From a virus, in the IMG/VR virus record IMGVR_UViG_3300028666_000012, positions 1 to 40,817 of that record: a stretch of 40,817 nucleotides of DNA; one strand, 5' to 3'. Both the position numbers and the translations under genes were made by a program. The notes under the pieces are model-generated. The model was not told the origin of the DNA. It saw only the letters and a list, made by a program, of their open reading frames with translations, and made no database searches. This document shows, in pieces, positions 22,796 through 29,899 of this stretch. Each line of letters begins with the position of its first letter. Within the stretch, counting starts at the first letter, position 1.

Positions 22796-23091
22796 AATTT
22801 ACTGCATCCAGTACAACAAGTTTCTTTAGTCAATATAGATTCAGGATTCTCGCAAAATCTGCACGTTTGATTAGGTGAATAATGCGACATCTCCTCATCA
22901 TTTCTTCTTTGCATATCCCAAATCAAATACTCTCTCCACTTGAACTTATCTACTTTGTTTTCATGTCCTATTTTTCTAGTTTCTTCTTCGAATATAGAAA
23001 ACCCTTTCCAAGCTAGAGCAGAGAATGCTATCCAGTGTTCATTTAGATTATATTCCCAAGTAGTTGGGACATCTTTTGGATTTTTCATCAT
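22792..23091 (-). CDS. Hypothetical protein with C-terminal zinc-ribbon cysteines (99 aa)
   Basis: The first 70 residues are Trp-rich and soluble (YNLNEHWIAFSALAWKGFSIF). The last 30 carry CRFC and CCTGC, a CxxC...CxxC arrangement typical of a treble-clef or ribbon zinc site. The start overlaps the preceding stop (ATGATG/TGA). Not recognised as a named family. Confidence 0.62.
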   Translation of the reverse strand: MMKNPKDVPTTWEYNLNEHWIAFSALAWKGFSIFEEETRKIGHENKVDKFKWREYLIWDMQRRNDEEMSHYSPNQTCRFCENPESILTKETCCTGCSKL

Positions 23092-23255
23092 TTCCCCTTA
23101 TAATTCTTCTCGTAAAAAACCTTCATTTTATCGCATCTTTGAAATCTGCAAATAAAAGAATCGTTTTTTTTGGTATTAACATCAAAATTGATTAAATTAA
23201 AAGTAGGAATAGGAATCCTTTTATATTCATGACCAAAAAAACATCTAATATTCAT
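23088..23255 (-). CDS. Small Cys-containing hypothetical protein (55 aa)
   Basis: A short gene: MNIRCFFGHEYKRIPIP, then FICRFQRCDKMKVFYEK and a stop that overlaps the next start. One Cys pairs with a Gly-His (CFFGHEY) and a second pair is C-x4-C, resembling the short zinc-finger proteins common in phage early regions (CxxxGH motif). The gap it fills would otherwise be the only 170-nt hole in this part of the operon. No strong ribosome site (AAGAA) is visible. Confidence 0.62.
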   Translation of the reverse strand: MNIRCFFGHEYKRIPIPTFNLINFDVNTKKNDSFICRFQRCDKMKVFYEKNYKGK

Positions 23256-23261
23256 TTCTTA

Positions 23262-23507
23262 TTATAATCCTTCCTCAGGTGGTTTTGGAAGAGGCATCCA
23301 ATAATTTGCATGACAAGACCTTTCTCCATAATAATCGCCTGGACAAGCACCGACCTCAAACGAAGTAAAACCTTCATATACTCCAACATGAAATTTCTTC
23401 ACATTGAATTGTGAAAACTCATCGAAAACCAAACACCACTGATTTATCTCTGGCGGATTATCTTTAACACTTATCCATTCATTTTGCTGTCCTGATATTT
23501 TTTCCAT
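23262..23507 (-). CDS. DUF551 protein (81 aa)
   Basis: This is the clearest DUF551 member here: NEWISVKDNPPEINQWCLVF at the start and YWMPLPKPPEEGL at the end. The function is unknown; the family is widespread in phages and prophages. The first eleven residues are unusual: in another frame the same DNA begins MNKETDDLWKKYQDSK directly coupled to the upstream stop, so the true N-terminus may differ or involve a frameshift. The assigned ATG lacks a good ribosome site. Confidence 0.78.
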   Translation of the reverse strand: MEKISGQQNEWISVKDNPPEINQWCLVFDEFSQFNVKKFHVGVYEGFTSFEVGACPGDYYGERSCHANYWMPLPKPPEEGL

Positions 23508-23522
23508 AAATCATCTGTTTCT

Positions 23523-23837
23523 TTATTCATAAATTCCACACCTCATACATGCTCTATGATCTTTTGGCATCCAAGTCCACATATGATCATTTTCATCGCA
23601 TTTTGTTTTAAATTTCACATCATCAGGATTATAGAACGGAGAAATATATTCCCTTCCAGCTGTAATATTCTTCTGAGCACGAATATCTTTGTTAGACCAT
23701 GTCCAGCATTCACCTGTATTGTCCTGAAAGCATACCCAAAGAATATCATTTTCTATTCCATTGTCTATCAAGAAATGCGCTAAACATGGGCCTTTGGGGC
23801 TATTTAGTGGTATTGGAGGATCTATTCTAGTTATCAT
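23523..23837 (-). CDS. Hypothetical protein with terminal CxxC (104 aa)
   Basis: A beta-rich protein. From about residue 35 the pattern WVCFQDNTGECWTWSNKDIRAQKN ... YISPFY is typical of small phage proteins of unknown function; the C-terminus HRACMRCGIYE adds a CxxC. Starts by ATGA overlap with the upstream frame and ends just before the DUF551 gene. No function can be assigned. Confidence 0.62.
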   Translation of the reverse strand: MITRIDPPIPLNSPKGPCLAHFLIDNGIENDILWVCFQDNTGECWTWSNKDIRAQKNITAGREYISPFYNPDDVKFKTKCDENDHMWTWMPKDHRACMRCGIYE

Positions 23838-24028
23838 TTTATACCTATATGTCTATAACCATTTTGTTGTCCTGAAGCATAAGCATATGCAATTTCTCTT
23901 ATGGGATCTAGTATGATTTTTTCACACATCCATTTTCTAAGTTTATCCAATAAATATTCTAAATCTGGATTGTCTATGATAAATGACTCTGTGAACTCCT
24001 TCTCACTTATTTTATTTACTTTGTAAAT
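23834..24028 (-). CDS. Coupled ORF without standard start codon (about 64 aa)
   Basis: The frame ends with TGA overlapping the next ATG (ATGA), the usual arrangement in this operon, and encodes protein-like sequence (EKEFTESFIIDNPDLEYLLD, then YAYASGQQNGYRHIGIK). Upstream it stays open to a TAA but contains no ATG, GTG or TTG before the internal TTG in LEYLLDK. ATT at 24026-24028 is the best-placed candidate start. It may use an AUU start, or may be a gene that lost its start. Confidence 0.42.
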   Translation of the reverse strand: MYKVNKISEKEFTESFIIDNPDLEYLLDKLRKWMCEKIILDPIREIAYAYASGQQNGYRHIGIK

Positions 24029-24200
24029 ATTCTGATTTTATTTTATTAAATTCGTATCTTTCATTTCGTATAAGTCCACTTTCATAACCCATTGATACAG
24101 ATGATATTTGTCTATATTTATTAAATTCTTCTTGAGTCATATGACACATGAAATAATGAACACTGTCTTTATCTTCACATTCTTCTCTTTCACATTCCAT
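24012..24200 (-). CDS. Small acidic hypothetical protein (62 aa)
   Basis: AAGGAG sits 5 nt before ATG 24200, which shares one base with the preceding TGA. It begins MECEREECEDKD with Cys at residues 3 and 8, then HYFMCHMTQEEFNKYRQ; the C-H and C-H pairs could bind a metal. It ends with a charged helix. Not recognised. Confidence 0.6.
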   Translation of the reverse strand: MECEREECEDKDSVHYFMCHMTQEEFNKYRQISSVSMGYESGLIRNERYEFNKIKSEYLQSK

Positions 24201-24562
24201 CAAAACTCCTTCCCATTCTGATTACTGTCTTTCCAAGCATAAACCCCTCTATATCCCATATAATTGTCATCATATACAATTTTCCAGTGAGAAATAGCCT
24301 GATTTGTAAATTGTCCCCAATTTTTCTTTATGATAGAAAATTCACTTTCGGTTTCATCATCATCACCATCTTCAAAAATCCTAACTTCATAAACCCCATC
24401 TTTATCAGGAATTTCTTTAACAGGTACATCAACAGGTATAGAATGGATATCTTGTCTTTCTTGTTTCCAACATAAAAACCATCCCTCCCAATTGCATTGG
24501 CATACCCAACCATCTCTTTTCTTTACTCCACAACAACAATACATTCCCATCATAATTCTCAT
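24200..24562 (-). CDS. Hypothetical protein with N-terminal Cys/Trp cluster (120 aa)
   Basis: The first 35 residues hold a dense cluster of Cys and Trp (YCCCGVKKRDGWVCQCNWEG), possibly a zinc site. The remainder is an acidic beta domain (GVYEVRIFEDGDDDETESEF) followed by Trp-rich strands (NQAISHWKIVYDD). Three Met codons near the start (MRIMMGM) leave the exact start open. It lies 9 nt after the upstream gene. Not recognised. Confidence 0.62.
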   Translation of the reverse strand: MRIMMGMYCCCGVKKRDGWVCQCNWEGWFLCWKQERQDIHSIPVDVPVKEIPDKDGVYEVRIFEDGDDDETESEFSIIKKNWGQFTNQAISHWKIVYDDNYMGYRGVYAWKDSNQNGKEF

Positions 24563-24571
24563 TGATTACAG

Positions 24572-24772
24572 TCAAAAATAAATATCCCGCTTCTTTGACA
24601 ATTCATCATATTTAGTCATCATAAGACAACAAACTTGATATGTAATACCATCAATTTCTCTTTCACAGATATCAGCATAACCGCTATTAAAATCATCGTG
24701 ACAAGAATCACAGCAATTTAAAGGAATTTTAAATTTAGATGAAAATTCCTCGCAAAAACAAATGTCTATCAA
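24572..24772 (-). CDS. Cysteine-rich small protein (66 aa)
   Basis: Nine-odd percent Cys: ICFCEEF, NCCDSCHDD, CEREI and VCCLMM. The pattern CxC...CCxxCH suggests a metal-binding minidomain, with the rest helical. The start overlaps the upstream PNKP-like gene by 4 nt, so they are translated together. No family known to me. Confidence 0.62.
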   Translation of the reverse strand: MIDICFCEEFSSKFKIPLNCCDSCHDDFNSGYADICEREIDGITYQVCCLMMTKYDELSKKRDIYF

Positions 24773-25281
24773 AACTCACCCCCACTTTGGTTACAGTCAA
24801 AAACGAAAACCCCTCTACTCTTCCACATCTCAATAGACTTTGGGTCGCTTTCGAATACGAATTCGATTTTTTTTCCTTTTGACAATTCTTCATCAAGCCA
24901 TTTCTCTTTCAATTCATCGTCAGGTGTGTTGTCTCCGATGGGACGCATTTTTAATTGATCTCTCCAATTGATATCTCTTGTAAAATTTATCTGTAGCCAA
25001 TCAATAGTCTTTTCTTTTACAGATTCGCATCTCCCAGACCATATTTGAATGGGATGATTTATTCCAAATTTTTCTTTTAATGAATGAAATTGAAATGCAA
25101 CGGGAAATATTATTTTATCTTTATCGCACGCATCGTTAAATGATTTCCAATCAGGTTGCCATTTTCTACCATCGGAATACTCGAATTCCATTATCTGTCC
25201 AGCATGTCTGTATTTATCTAAATCAACAAAATGCCGTCTATGATCGCAGTCTGCTAATGTGTCTAAGTCAAATATGATCAT
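24769..25281 (-). CDS. Polynucleotide kinase 3'-phosphatase-like HAD hydrolase (170 aa)
   Basis: HAD phosphatases remove phosphate using two Asp in the first motif. Here FDLDTLAD gives Asp5 and Asp7 (the usual Gly after DxD is missing). IWSGR (80-84) is the motif II Ser region, Lys125 in DDELKEKW is the motif III Lys, and FESD (143-146) stands for the acidic motif IV. The ending SIEMWKSRGVFVFDCNQSGGEF closely parallels the end of T4 Pnkp (VVEMWRRIGVE...SGDF), as I recall it. The N-terminal kinase domain of T4 Pnkp is absent, so this would be a stand-alone 3'-end-healing phosphatase. It shares an operon with an RNA ligase and a metallophosphoesterase. Confidence 0.75.
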   Translation of the reverse strand: MIIFDLDTLADCDHRRHFVDLDKYRHAGQIMEFEYSDGRKWQPDWKSFNDACDKDKIIFPVAFQFHSLKEKFGINHPIQIWSGRCESVKEKTIDWLQINFTRDINWRDQLKMRPIGDNTPDDELKEKWLDEELSKGKKIEFVFESDPKSIEMWKSRGVFVFDCNQSGGEF

Positions 25282-25427
25282 GATTTCTCTAATAATTTTG
25301 GCAATTCTTTTAATTTAATAGGTATCAATTGACCCTCTTTTGATATGTGAATAGGCCCTTTTTCTGAAAACCATGTTGCTCCGTGCTGTGATTGCTTTGC
25401 TAATTCAATCATTTCGAAGATATTCAT
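25278..25427 (-). CDS. Small hypothetical protein (49 aa)
   Basis: MNIFEMIELAKQSQHGATWF, then PIHISKEGQLIPIKLKELPK, coupled at both ends by ATGA overlaps to its neighbours. Its compact mixture of one helix and two strands looks like a genuine small protein. The gene fills the space between the phosphatase and the next ORF. No family recognised. Confidence 0.62.
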   Translation of the reverse strand: MNIFEMIELAKQSQHGATWFSEKGPIHISKEGQLIPIKLKELPKLLEKS

Positions 25428-25621
25428 AAAACAACCTCTTCATCTATCCAAGATTTACCAACATCACAAAAACAAGCATCTGTTGATTTATCTCTTTTTT
25501 CCTTTATATCTAATGCTTTTTCGTTACTGGAATAACGACCCAAAATTTCGGTTATTAATCCCATGCTATTTCCCCATCCATCAATCGGATTCATTCTTAC
25601 TTTGTGAACGTATATAATCAT
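25424..25621 (-). CDS. Small hypothetical protein (65 aa)
   Basis: A short soluble protein, MIIYVHKVRMNPIDGWGNSM at the start, with one CFC pair near the C-terminus (DACFCDVGKSW). Starts and ends by 4-nt overlaps within the operon. It sits between the metallophosphoesterase and a 49-residue ORF. No function can be assigned. Confidence 0.6.
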   Translation of the reverse strand: MIIYVHKVRMNPIDGWGNSMGLITEILGRYSSNEKALDIKEKRDKSTDACFCDVGKSWIDEEVVL

Positions 25622-26325
25622 AAAGAAATCCTCATAACCTTATTCACTGGCTGATATCTTTCGTTAACATAGCTGCAATTGATAACTTTAGTCATCACAA
25701 GATCGATTTCTTTTCCGCCTTGTTCATGTATATGAGAGCATATTAAATATTTTGGTTTAACTCTAAACATTGTTTCTCTCAATGAAATGCTTCCGCAATG
25801 CTCACCATGTTTATTCATATCTAGAATTCCATAAGGAGGAGTATGAGAAATCAATATGTCTATTCCTTCAGGGATTTTATCATATTCTTTTTTCAACTCT
25901 TCTTCCGTTCCCATGAAAGCATTGCATCTTGGATTAACACCTTCGAATAGTAATGAGTGTGGAGTTCCCCATATCTTTAATGATTTATCAACAGTTGGAT
26001 GAATTCCGCACTCTTCTAATTCAATATCATCTTCTTCGTATTCGAATTCTGTTCCTGAGTTGCAGAGATAGTCACAAGAAGGATCAATAATAACTGTGTT
26101 ATCTTGTGGATCATTTATGTCAAATACACCCATTTCTAAAATATCGTCATGGTTACCTGCGATCAGGATTTTTTTTCGATATCTTTGATTAAATATCCAA
26201 TTATTAAATTCGTCTATTTCATTTATTGTATGCCTAGCAGTCAAATCGCCAGTAACAATCAATAGATCTCCACCTTCAAGTTTTGGATACTGACCATGCA
26301 AACAACCAATGCAATCTATAATCAT
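25618..26325 (-). CDS. Calcineurin-like metallophosphoesterase (235 aa)
   Basis: Metal-binding motifs of the family appear in order: GDLT (26-29), GNHD (57-60), SHTPP (160-164) and SHIHE (197-201). The first motif, normally D-x-H, reads C8-L9-H10 (IGCLHG), so one metal-ligand Asp is replaced by Cys. The layout IVTGDLT...IAGNHD...ISHTPPYGILD resembles the MPPED/YfcE-like branch, which cleaves phosphodiesters including cyclic nucleotides. With an RNA ligase and a PNKP-like phosphatase in the same operon, a 2',3'-cyclic phosphate or other end-processing role is attractive but inferred. The start overlaps the upstream stop by 4 nt. Confidence 0.82.
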   Translation of the reverse strand: MIIDCIGCLHGQYPKLEGGDLLIVTGDLTARHTINEIDEFNNWIFNQRYRKKILIAGNHDDILEMGVFDINDPQDNTVIIDPSCDYLCNSGTEFEYEEDDIELEECGIHPTVDKSLKIWGTPHSLLFEGVNPRCNAFMGTEEELKKEYDKIPEGIDILISHTPPYGILDMNKHGEHCGSISLRETMFRVKPKYLICSHIHEQGGKEIDLVMTKVINCSYVNERYQPVNKVMRISL

Positions 26326-26621
26326 TTATCGACTCCATATTTTTCCAACCTTTCCCATAATTTAGGAAACTTAATCTTAAATCCTAGTAATGCACCAGAG
26401 TGGTTCTCTGCAATCCTAGAGATTAAGTAAACTGTACGCACAATTCGTACGTTTATTTCATTCTCTTCTCCTACAGCATCCTTAACCCAATTGTCTTCGT
26501 CGTCAACGTCATATAACTCATAGAAATCAGTTAAATCTAATATCAATCTTCGGAATTTGTTGAAGTCGAAAAACTTAAATGCTTCTTCAATTTCATGTTC
26601 TAGGAATTCGAATTTAGCCAT
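26322..26621 (-). CDS. Acidic helical hypothetical protein (99 aa)
   Basis: The protein is helical and acidic (FLEHEIEEAFKFFDFNKF, then DLTDFYELYDVDDEDNW) and ends KLWERLEKYGVDK. It lies between the RNA ligase and the metallophosphoesterase with overlaps at both ends, so it may belong to the same functional set. Its second half (VRIVRTVYLISRIAENHSGAL) resembles the helical small proteins common beside phage recombination genes. Not recognised. Confidence 0.6.
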   Translation of the reverse strand: MAKFEFLEHEIEEAFKFFDFNKFRRLILDLTDFYELYDVDDEDNWVKDAVGEENEINVRIVRTVYLISRIAENHSGALLGFKIKFPKLWERLEKYGVDK

Positions 26622-27631
26622 TATTTCTCATAGTTAAGGTTAATCACTTTGAAGCTAATTGGCTTGTGTCCTAAAACGTTATCTTGAGATCTAACAATAA
26701 CTCCTTCCCTTTGTTTTCCATTTGTGTATGTTCCCTCTCCAAGCTTATCAATATTTTCAGAAGAAAACCTGGATTTATGTTCTAGAATAGCAACCATTGG
26801 AAATCGCAATTGGGTGCAAAAATAGATGAATTCATGGAAATTAAGATATCTTTTTTCATTTATATTATATGCAGAAAAAGCGAGACCAATAACGTCTGTA
26901 AATCCCATTGGGTTACCCTGAATCTTAGGACCACATGTCTCCCATTGAATAGCAAATCCATCAGGCAAACGCTCTTCCAATTTATGATTAATAGCCACTT
27001 TCCAATATCCATTCTTCTCATCTCTTTCGAGTTCCCAATTTCTAGAACATAATCCAAATTTACCTTTATATTTATATGCAGTAGTCGAAGAACCATCAGC
27101 CTTTTCAGTTATGTAATATGGTTTACCATCGAGTAACTGGATGTATTCTTGACCAATTGAATTTTGATAATTCGGCTCATCAGTCTTAGGAATGAATCCA
27201 GGGAACTCTCCTTTTGCTTTTCCTTGTAAATTTGCTGGTACTGGCTTATGGTATTTCTTAACTTCTAAATCAGATGTAACGTCTAAACCAATATCCCATA
27301 ACTGTTCTGTAGAGTCATTATAGGTATGTGAATCGCATTTAGTGATTAAAACTTCACTTGGAGCTCCTTTAAAACGGCACATCCTAACTCGCCATTTTGT
27401 CTTCTCCATATAAGGAAGATAAGAATGCTTGTCTTTGTCTAATAGAGAATCAGGTAAGAATACAGTGCAGAAGCTTCCTACAACGAAATCACTTTTACGA
27501 ACTACTCCACGCCACTTTCCACCTTTACCGCATATTACAGTTGCAGAAACGATTAATTCAGCTCCTTGAATGGGTTCTAAAGAAATTATCTTGCCAATAT
27601 ATACTAATCCTTCATCTATTGAATCAGACAT
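26621..27631 (-). CDS. ATP-dependent RNA ligase with N-terminal OB-like domain (336 aa)
   Basis: Nucleotidyltransferase motifs are in order: motif I EKADGSS with Lys177 as the AMP acceptor, motif Ia/near FGLCSRN (192-198), motif III region IQWETCGP (228-235), motif IV REGVIVR (308-314) and motif V SFKVINLNY (326-334, Lys328). The first 120 residues form a separate beta-rich domain (GLVYIGKIISLEPIQGAE), and the two-domain layout with an N-terminal OB-like module is that of the Rnl5/DraRnl type. It seals nicked RNA. Next to end-healing enzymes it likely repairs host-cut tRNA or other RNA. Length fits this family. Coupled start with the upstream small gene. Confidence 0.85.
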   Translation of the reverse strand: MSDSIDEGLVYIGKIISLEPIQGAELIVSATVICGKGGKWRGVVRKSDFVVGSFCTVFLPDSLLDKDKHSYLPYMEKTKWRVRMCRFKGAPSEVLITKCDSHTYNDSTEQLWDIGLDVTSDLEVKKYHKPVPANLQGKAKGEFPGFIPKTDEPNYQNSIGQEYIQLLDGKPYYITEKADGSSTTAYKYKGKFGLCSRNWELERDEKNGYWKVAINHKLEERLPDGFAIQWETCGPKIQGNPMGFTDVIGLAFSAYNINEKRYLNFHEFIYFCTQLRFPMVAILEHKSRFSSENIDKLGEGTYTNGKQREGVIVRSQDNVLGHKPISFKVINLNYEK

Positions 27632-27815
27632 AAATCTTACCTTTACAAAGATTCATTGTTAAAAAGTCCATTTCTGCTCTCAATTCCTTTATCTCCTTTT
27701 GAAGGTAAGATATTCGTGAATGAGTGCTTTTTCTTAGATTGTCATACTTCACTAAAAGCTCGTCGAACTTTATAGAATCGTCTTTGTCAATCTCTGGAAA
27801 TAATAAAAGTTGCAT
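27624..27815 (-). CDS. Small coiled-coil protein (63 aa)
   Basis: It begins MQLLLFPEIDKDDSIKFDEL and continues as a single predicted helix with heptad-like Leu/Ile spacing (RISYLQKEIKELRAEMDFL). The MQLxLF start is a motif I know from short proteins ahead of phage DNA-processing genes. The last 8 nt overlap the RNA ligase start. A 76-nt gap (27816-27891) upstream holds no gene and could house a secondary promoter or RNA processing site. Confidence 0.62.
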   Translation of the reverse strand: MQLLLFPEIDKDDSIKFDELLVKYDNLRKSTHSRISYLQKEIKELRAEMDFLTMNLCKGKIYV

Positions 27816-27891
27816 AATGCTACCTTGGGTTAATTTTTACTAAGGTATTTTGCACTTTGTCAAAATAAGTTTCAATAAATATCAACTTAAG

Positions 27892-28737
27892 TCACTCATT
27901 TTCTATGATTATTTTCCAATATTCTGAACTAGGTTTTCGATATGGTTCCAAGTCCAAATTGGTTATAGCTTCTATCTTCGAATAGTCGATAATACCTTTT
28001 CTTACTACCTTTGACAGTTTTATACCTCCTCCCATCGAAGAATGTGACCCACTCAATGAAATTAACTCTTGTTTTAGGGTTTCCTCCAGCTGTTCGGCGC
28101 GCTTTCTGTCCAGGTATGCGTTCCGATAACTCTCGGCTAAGTTGTTCCATTCGGGCTCTGACCTCTGGTGATAATCCTTCGTAGTCATCATAGGTGGGGT
28201 GTACTTTAATAAGCATTCGTAAAACTCTGTCAGTTTTGGTAACATTTGGTTTATAAATTCATCGTCTCTTGCAACAGGAATCATTACTCCTTTTTTCCCA
28301 TTAAATGCTAAATACCATGCCAGTTGTACGTTAGAAACGTACATCTGATGTTGCATTTGACAAATATAAATTGGGTTTATTTCACCTCTTTGAGCTTGTT
28401 CAAAAGATTTTGGGCCGCATTTTATTTCTAGTATCTCTCTTGCATCTGATGATATTCCATCTAATGAAGCCATCATGAAATCTTTGAACACAACTTTTGG
28501 TTGAAATTCTTTCATAAAATAATCTTCACACCATTTTCTAGCTAAAGGCTCAATCCTTGTTCCTTCACGCATACGTTCTGTTTCTTCATCGGGTGGGTCT
28601 AAGTCCATCTTTTGACGAAATAGCTTATACGGAGTTTTCCAAGGGCTAAGACCTAAAATTACCGCTGAATCTGTTGCCGTTACATGTTGCTTTCTAATTT
28701 CAAGCCAATCGCTTGAACCCTGTTTAAGTTCATTCAT
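27892..28737 (-). CDS. YqaJ-like viral recombinase, 5'-3' exonuclease (281 aa)
   Basis: A lambda exonuclease-fold nuclease. Seen: QGSSDWLEIRKQHVTATD (6-23) with the typical TASD-like turn, G-T-R-I-E-P (59-64, Glu63), SLDG (91-94, Asp93), EIK (104-106) and the QMQHQMYV helix (127-134), the YqaJ catalytic set. It resects dsDNA ends to provide 3' single strands. The partner annealing protein is encoded in the same operon at 29900-30715. Length is normal for the family. The C-terminal 80 residues are a helical tail. Confidence 0.92.
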   Translation of the reverse strand: MNELKQGSSDWLEIRKQHVTATDSAVILGLSPWKTPYKLFRQKMDLDPPDEETERMREGTRIEPLARKWCEDYFMKEFQPKVVFKDFMMASLDGISSDAREILEIKCGPKSFEQAQRGEINPIYICQMQHQMYVSNVQLAWYLAFNGKKGVMIPVARDDEFINQMLPKLTEFYECLLKYTPPMMTTKDYHQRSEPEWNNLAESYRNAYLDRKRAEQLEETLKQELISLSGSHSSMGGGIKLSKVVRKGIIDYSKIEAITNLDLEPYRKPSSEYWKIIIENE

Positions 28738-28739
28738 AT

Positions 28740-29099
28740 TTAAATCTTTTCAAAATAAACACTTTCAGAATAAAATCCATTGGATGAACCATACCAACGT
28801 ATGGTTACAGATCCTTTAATTGTTGATAACTCGTAGAATGTCCATGTAAATGAATCATTATATGAATCATATTGTTTTTTTGGATTATCTTCACAATTTG
28901 TTCTTTCTTCAGCTATAAGTATAGGGCTACCAATTAACCAATCCAATTCACCGCAAATATCCTCTATTTCAACACTTTCACAACAATCTTGATGATGATA
29001 CATTTTGTATACATCACCATCATTAGTATGAAAGAAAATTTCATCGTCGAATCTTTCAATTTTTGTTAAAACTTTTCCTTTTAATAAATCTATGTCCAT
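28740..29099 (-). CDS. DUF7448-like hypothetical protein (119 aa)
   Basis: The protein starts with [20 protein letters not shown], then [20 protein letters not shown], then a Trp-rich beta portion ([20 protein letters not shown]) ending SVYFEKI. The H-x-DCCE-x-V-x-I-E motif with a final TIRWYGxSNGYYSE matches my memory of DUF7448, a phage/bacterial family without known function. Ends 2 nt before the exonuclease start, in the recombination part of the early operon. Confidence 0.65.
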   Translation of the reverse strand: MDIDLLKGKVLTKIERFDDEIFFHTNDGDVYKMYHHQDCCESVEIEDICGELDWLIGSPILIAEERTNCEDNPKKQYDSYNDSFTWTFYELSTIKGSVTIRWYGSSNGFYSESVYFEKI

Positions 29100-29102
29100 A
29101 AT

Positions 29103-29342
29103 CTATCCTTGCGATTCTTGTTTAATTCCATTTCTTTCATTCCATCTTTCAACACATTTTTTATATATAGTTTCTTCATCATCATCAACATTCCAAGCCC
29201 AGGGCCCCCTTGTTCCGCAAACTTTGCACCAACAATAAGTATATAAGGAATCCTTCAACAATCCATCGTCTTTTGGACATTCAATTACTCTAATATTATG
29301 CCATGCGCAAAATGGGCATGGCAAAGGCTCTATTTCATTCAT
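29103..29342 (-). CDS. Lar-like restriction alleviation zinc-ribbon protein (79 aa)
   Basis: It has PLPCPFCAWHNIRVIE at the start, a second pair CWCKVCGTRGPWA, and a C-terminal ERWNERNG. This is the Lar/zinc-ribbon pattern (CPFC ... CxxCG ... WN-R). Some Lar proteins relieve type I restriction of incoming DNA, but many members of this family are only similar in the zinc site. It is coupled to neighbours in the recombination segment of the operon. Confidence 0.72.
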   Translation of the reverse strand: MNEIEPLPCPFCAWHNIRVIECPKDDGLLKDSLYTYCWCKVCGTRGPWAWNVDDDEETIYKKCVERWNERNGIKQESQG

Positions 29343-29572
29343 TTTGTACCTGGTAAGTTAACAATATTACCTATCACATTAATTTCATCTTCATATACTT
29401 GTGTGTTCCATTCTTTTGGATGTACGGACCTTAAAGGACTATTTTCTATAAATTTTGGTGTAATCACAGAAAAGATAAACTCCCCATTTTCTGCGTAGTA
29501 ACCCACTCCGTAAAAATCCTCGGATATCTCTTTGGTTTTTGGTAATTTTACTAATTTCAAATCGTATTTCAT
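29339..29572 (-). CDS. Small beta-rich hypothetical protein (77 aa)
   Basis: A soluble protein of alternating strands (KYDLKLVKLPKTKEISEDFY, then GYYAENGEFIFSVITPKF) with no Cys. Starts right after the membrane protein's stop and overlaps the Lar-like gene by 4 nt. Not recognised. Confidence 0.6.
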   Translation of the reverse strand: MKYDLKLVKLPKTKEISEDFYGVGYYAENGEFIFSVITPKFIENSPLRSVHPKEWNTQVYEDEINVIGNIVNLPGTK

Positions 29573-29573
29573 A

Positions 29574-29720
29574 TTATTTCACACCTCTTGAGATTATGAA
29601 CCCAAATGTCATGCTTACGAATGTTCTCATGACCCATTTGTATTCAGGGAAAAGAGGATATATTAAAAACAAAAACATTCCAAATAAAGCTATTATAGTA
29701 GGCCAATTTCTAAGCATCAT
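29574..29720 (-). CDS. Small membrane protein, two helices (48 aa)
   Basis: AAGGAAAT precedes tandem ATG codons. The peptide has one strong hydrophobic helix (TIIALFGMFLFLIYPLF), a short charged turn (PEYKWVMR) and a second weaker helix (TFVSMTFGFIIS). It is coupled by TGATG to the zinc-ribbon gene upstream. Small two-helix proteins in early operons may be holin-like or exclusion factors; neither is shown here. Confidence 0.6.
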   Translation of the reverse strand: MMLRNWPTIIALFGMFLFLIYPLFPEYKWVMRTFVSMTFGFIISRGVK

Positions 29721-29896
29721 ATTATTTCCTTAAGTACTAATTTCCTTGGTTCCTCAATAGGGGACTTAATGTAAAATGAGCAATCATAAATAAATCCATC
29801 TATTCCGCACCCTTCGCATTCAAAATTAATCTGCCCATTTTCTTCAAATTGAGATGTTATGTAAAATATATCTCCGCAAGCGCATTTAATTTTCAT
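29717..29896 (-). CDS. Zinc-ribbon small protein (59 aa)
   Basis: MKIKCACGDIFYITSQFEEN, then CEGCG and one more Cys form a CxC...CxxC ribbon. The ATG follows the end of the preceding gene (AGGATAGACT) and its stop overlaps the next ATG. It resembles the many single-ribbon proteins of this operon without being clearly paralogous to the Lar-like one. Function unknown; nucleic acid binding is possible. Confidence 0.65.
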   Translation of the reverse strand: MKIKCACGDIFYITSQFEENGQINFECEGCGIDGFIYDCSFYIKSPIEEPRKLVLKEII

Positions 29897-29899
29897 AGT

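Noticed and set aside
27929-28216. Minus-strand ORF inside the exonuclease gene in another frame
   Set aside because: Overlaps fully with conserved YqaJ coding sequence and has no start context.
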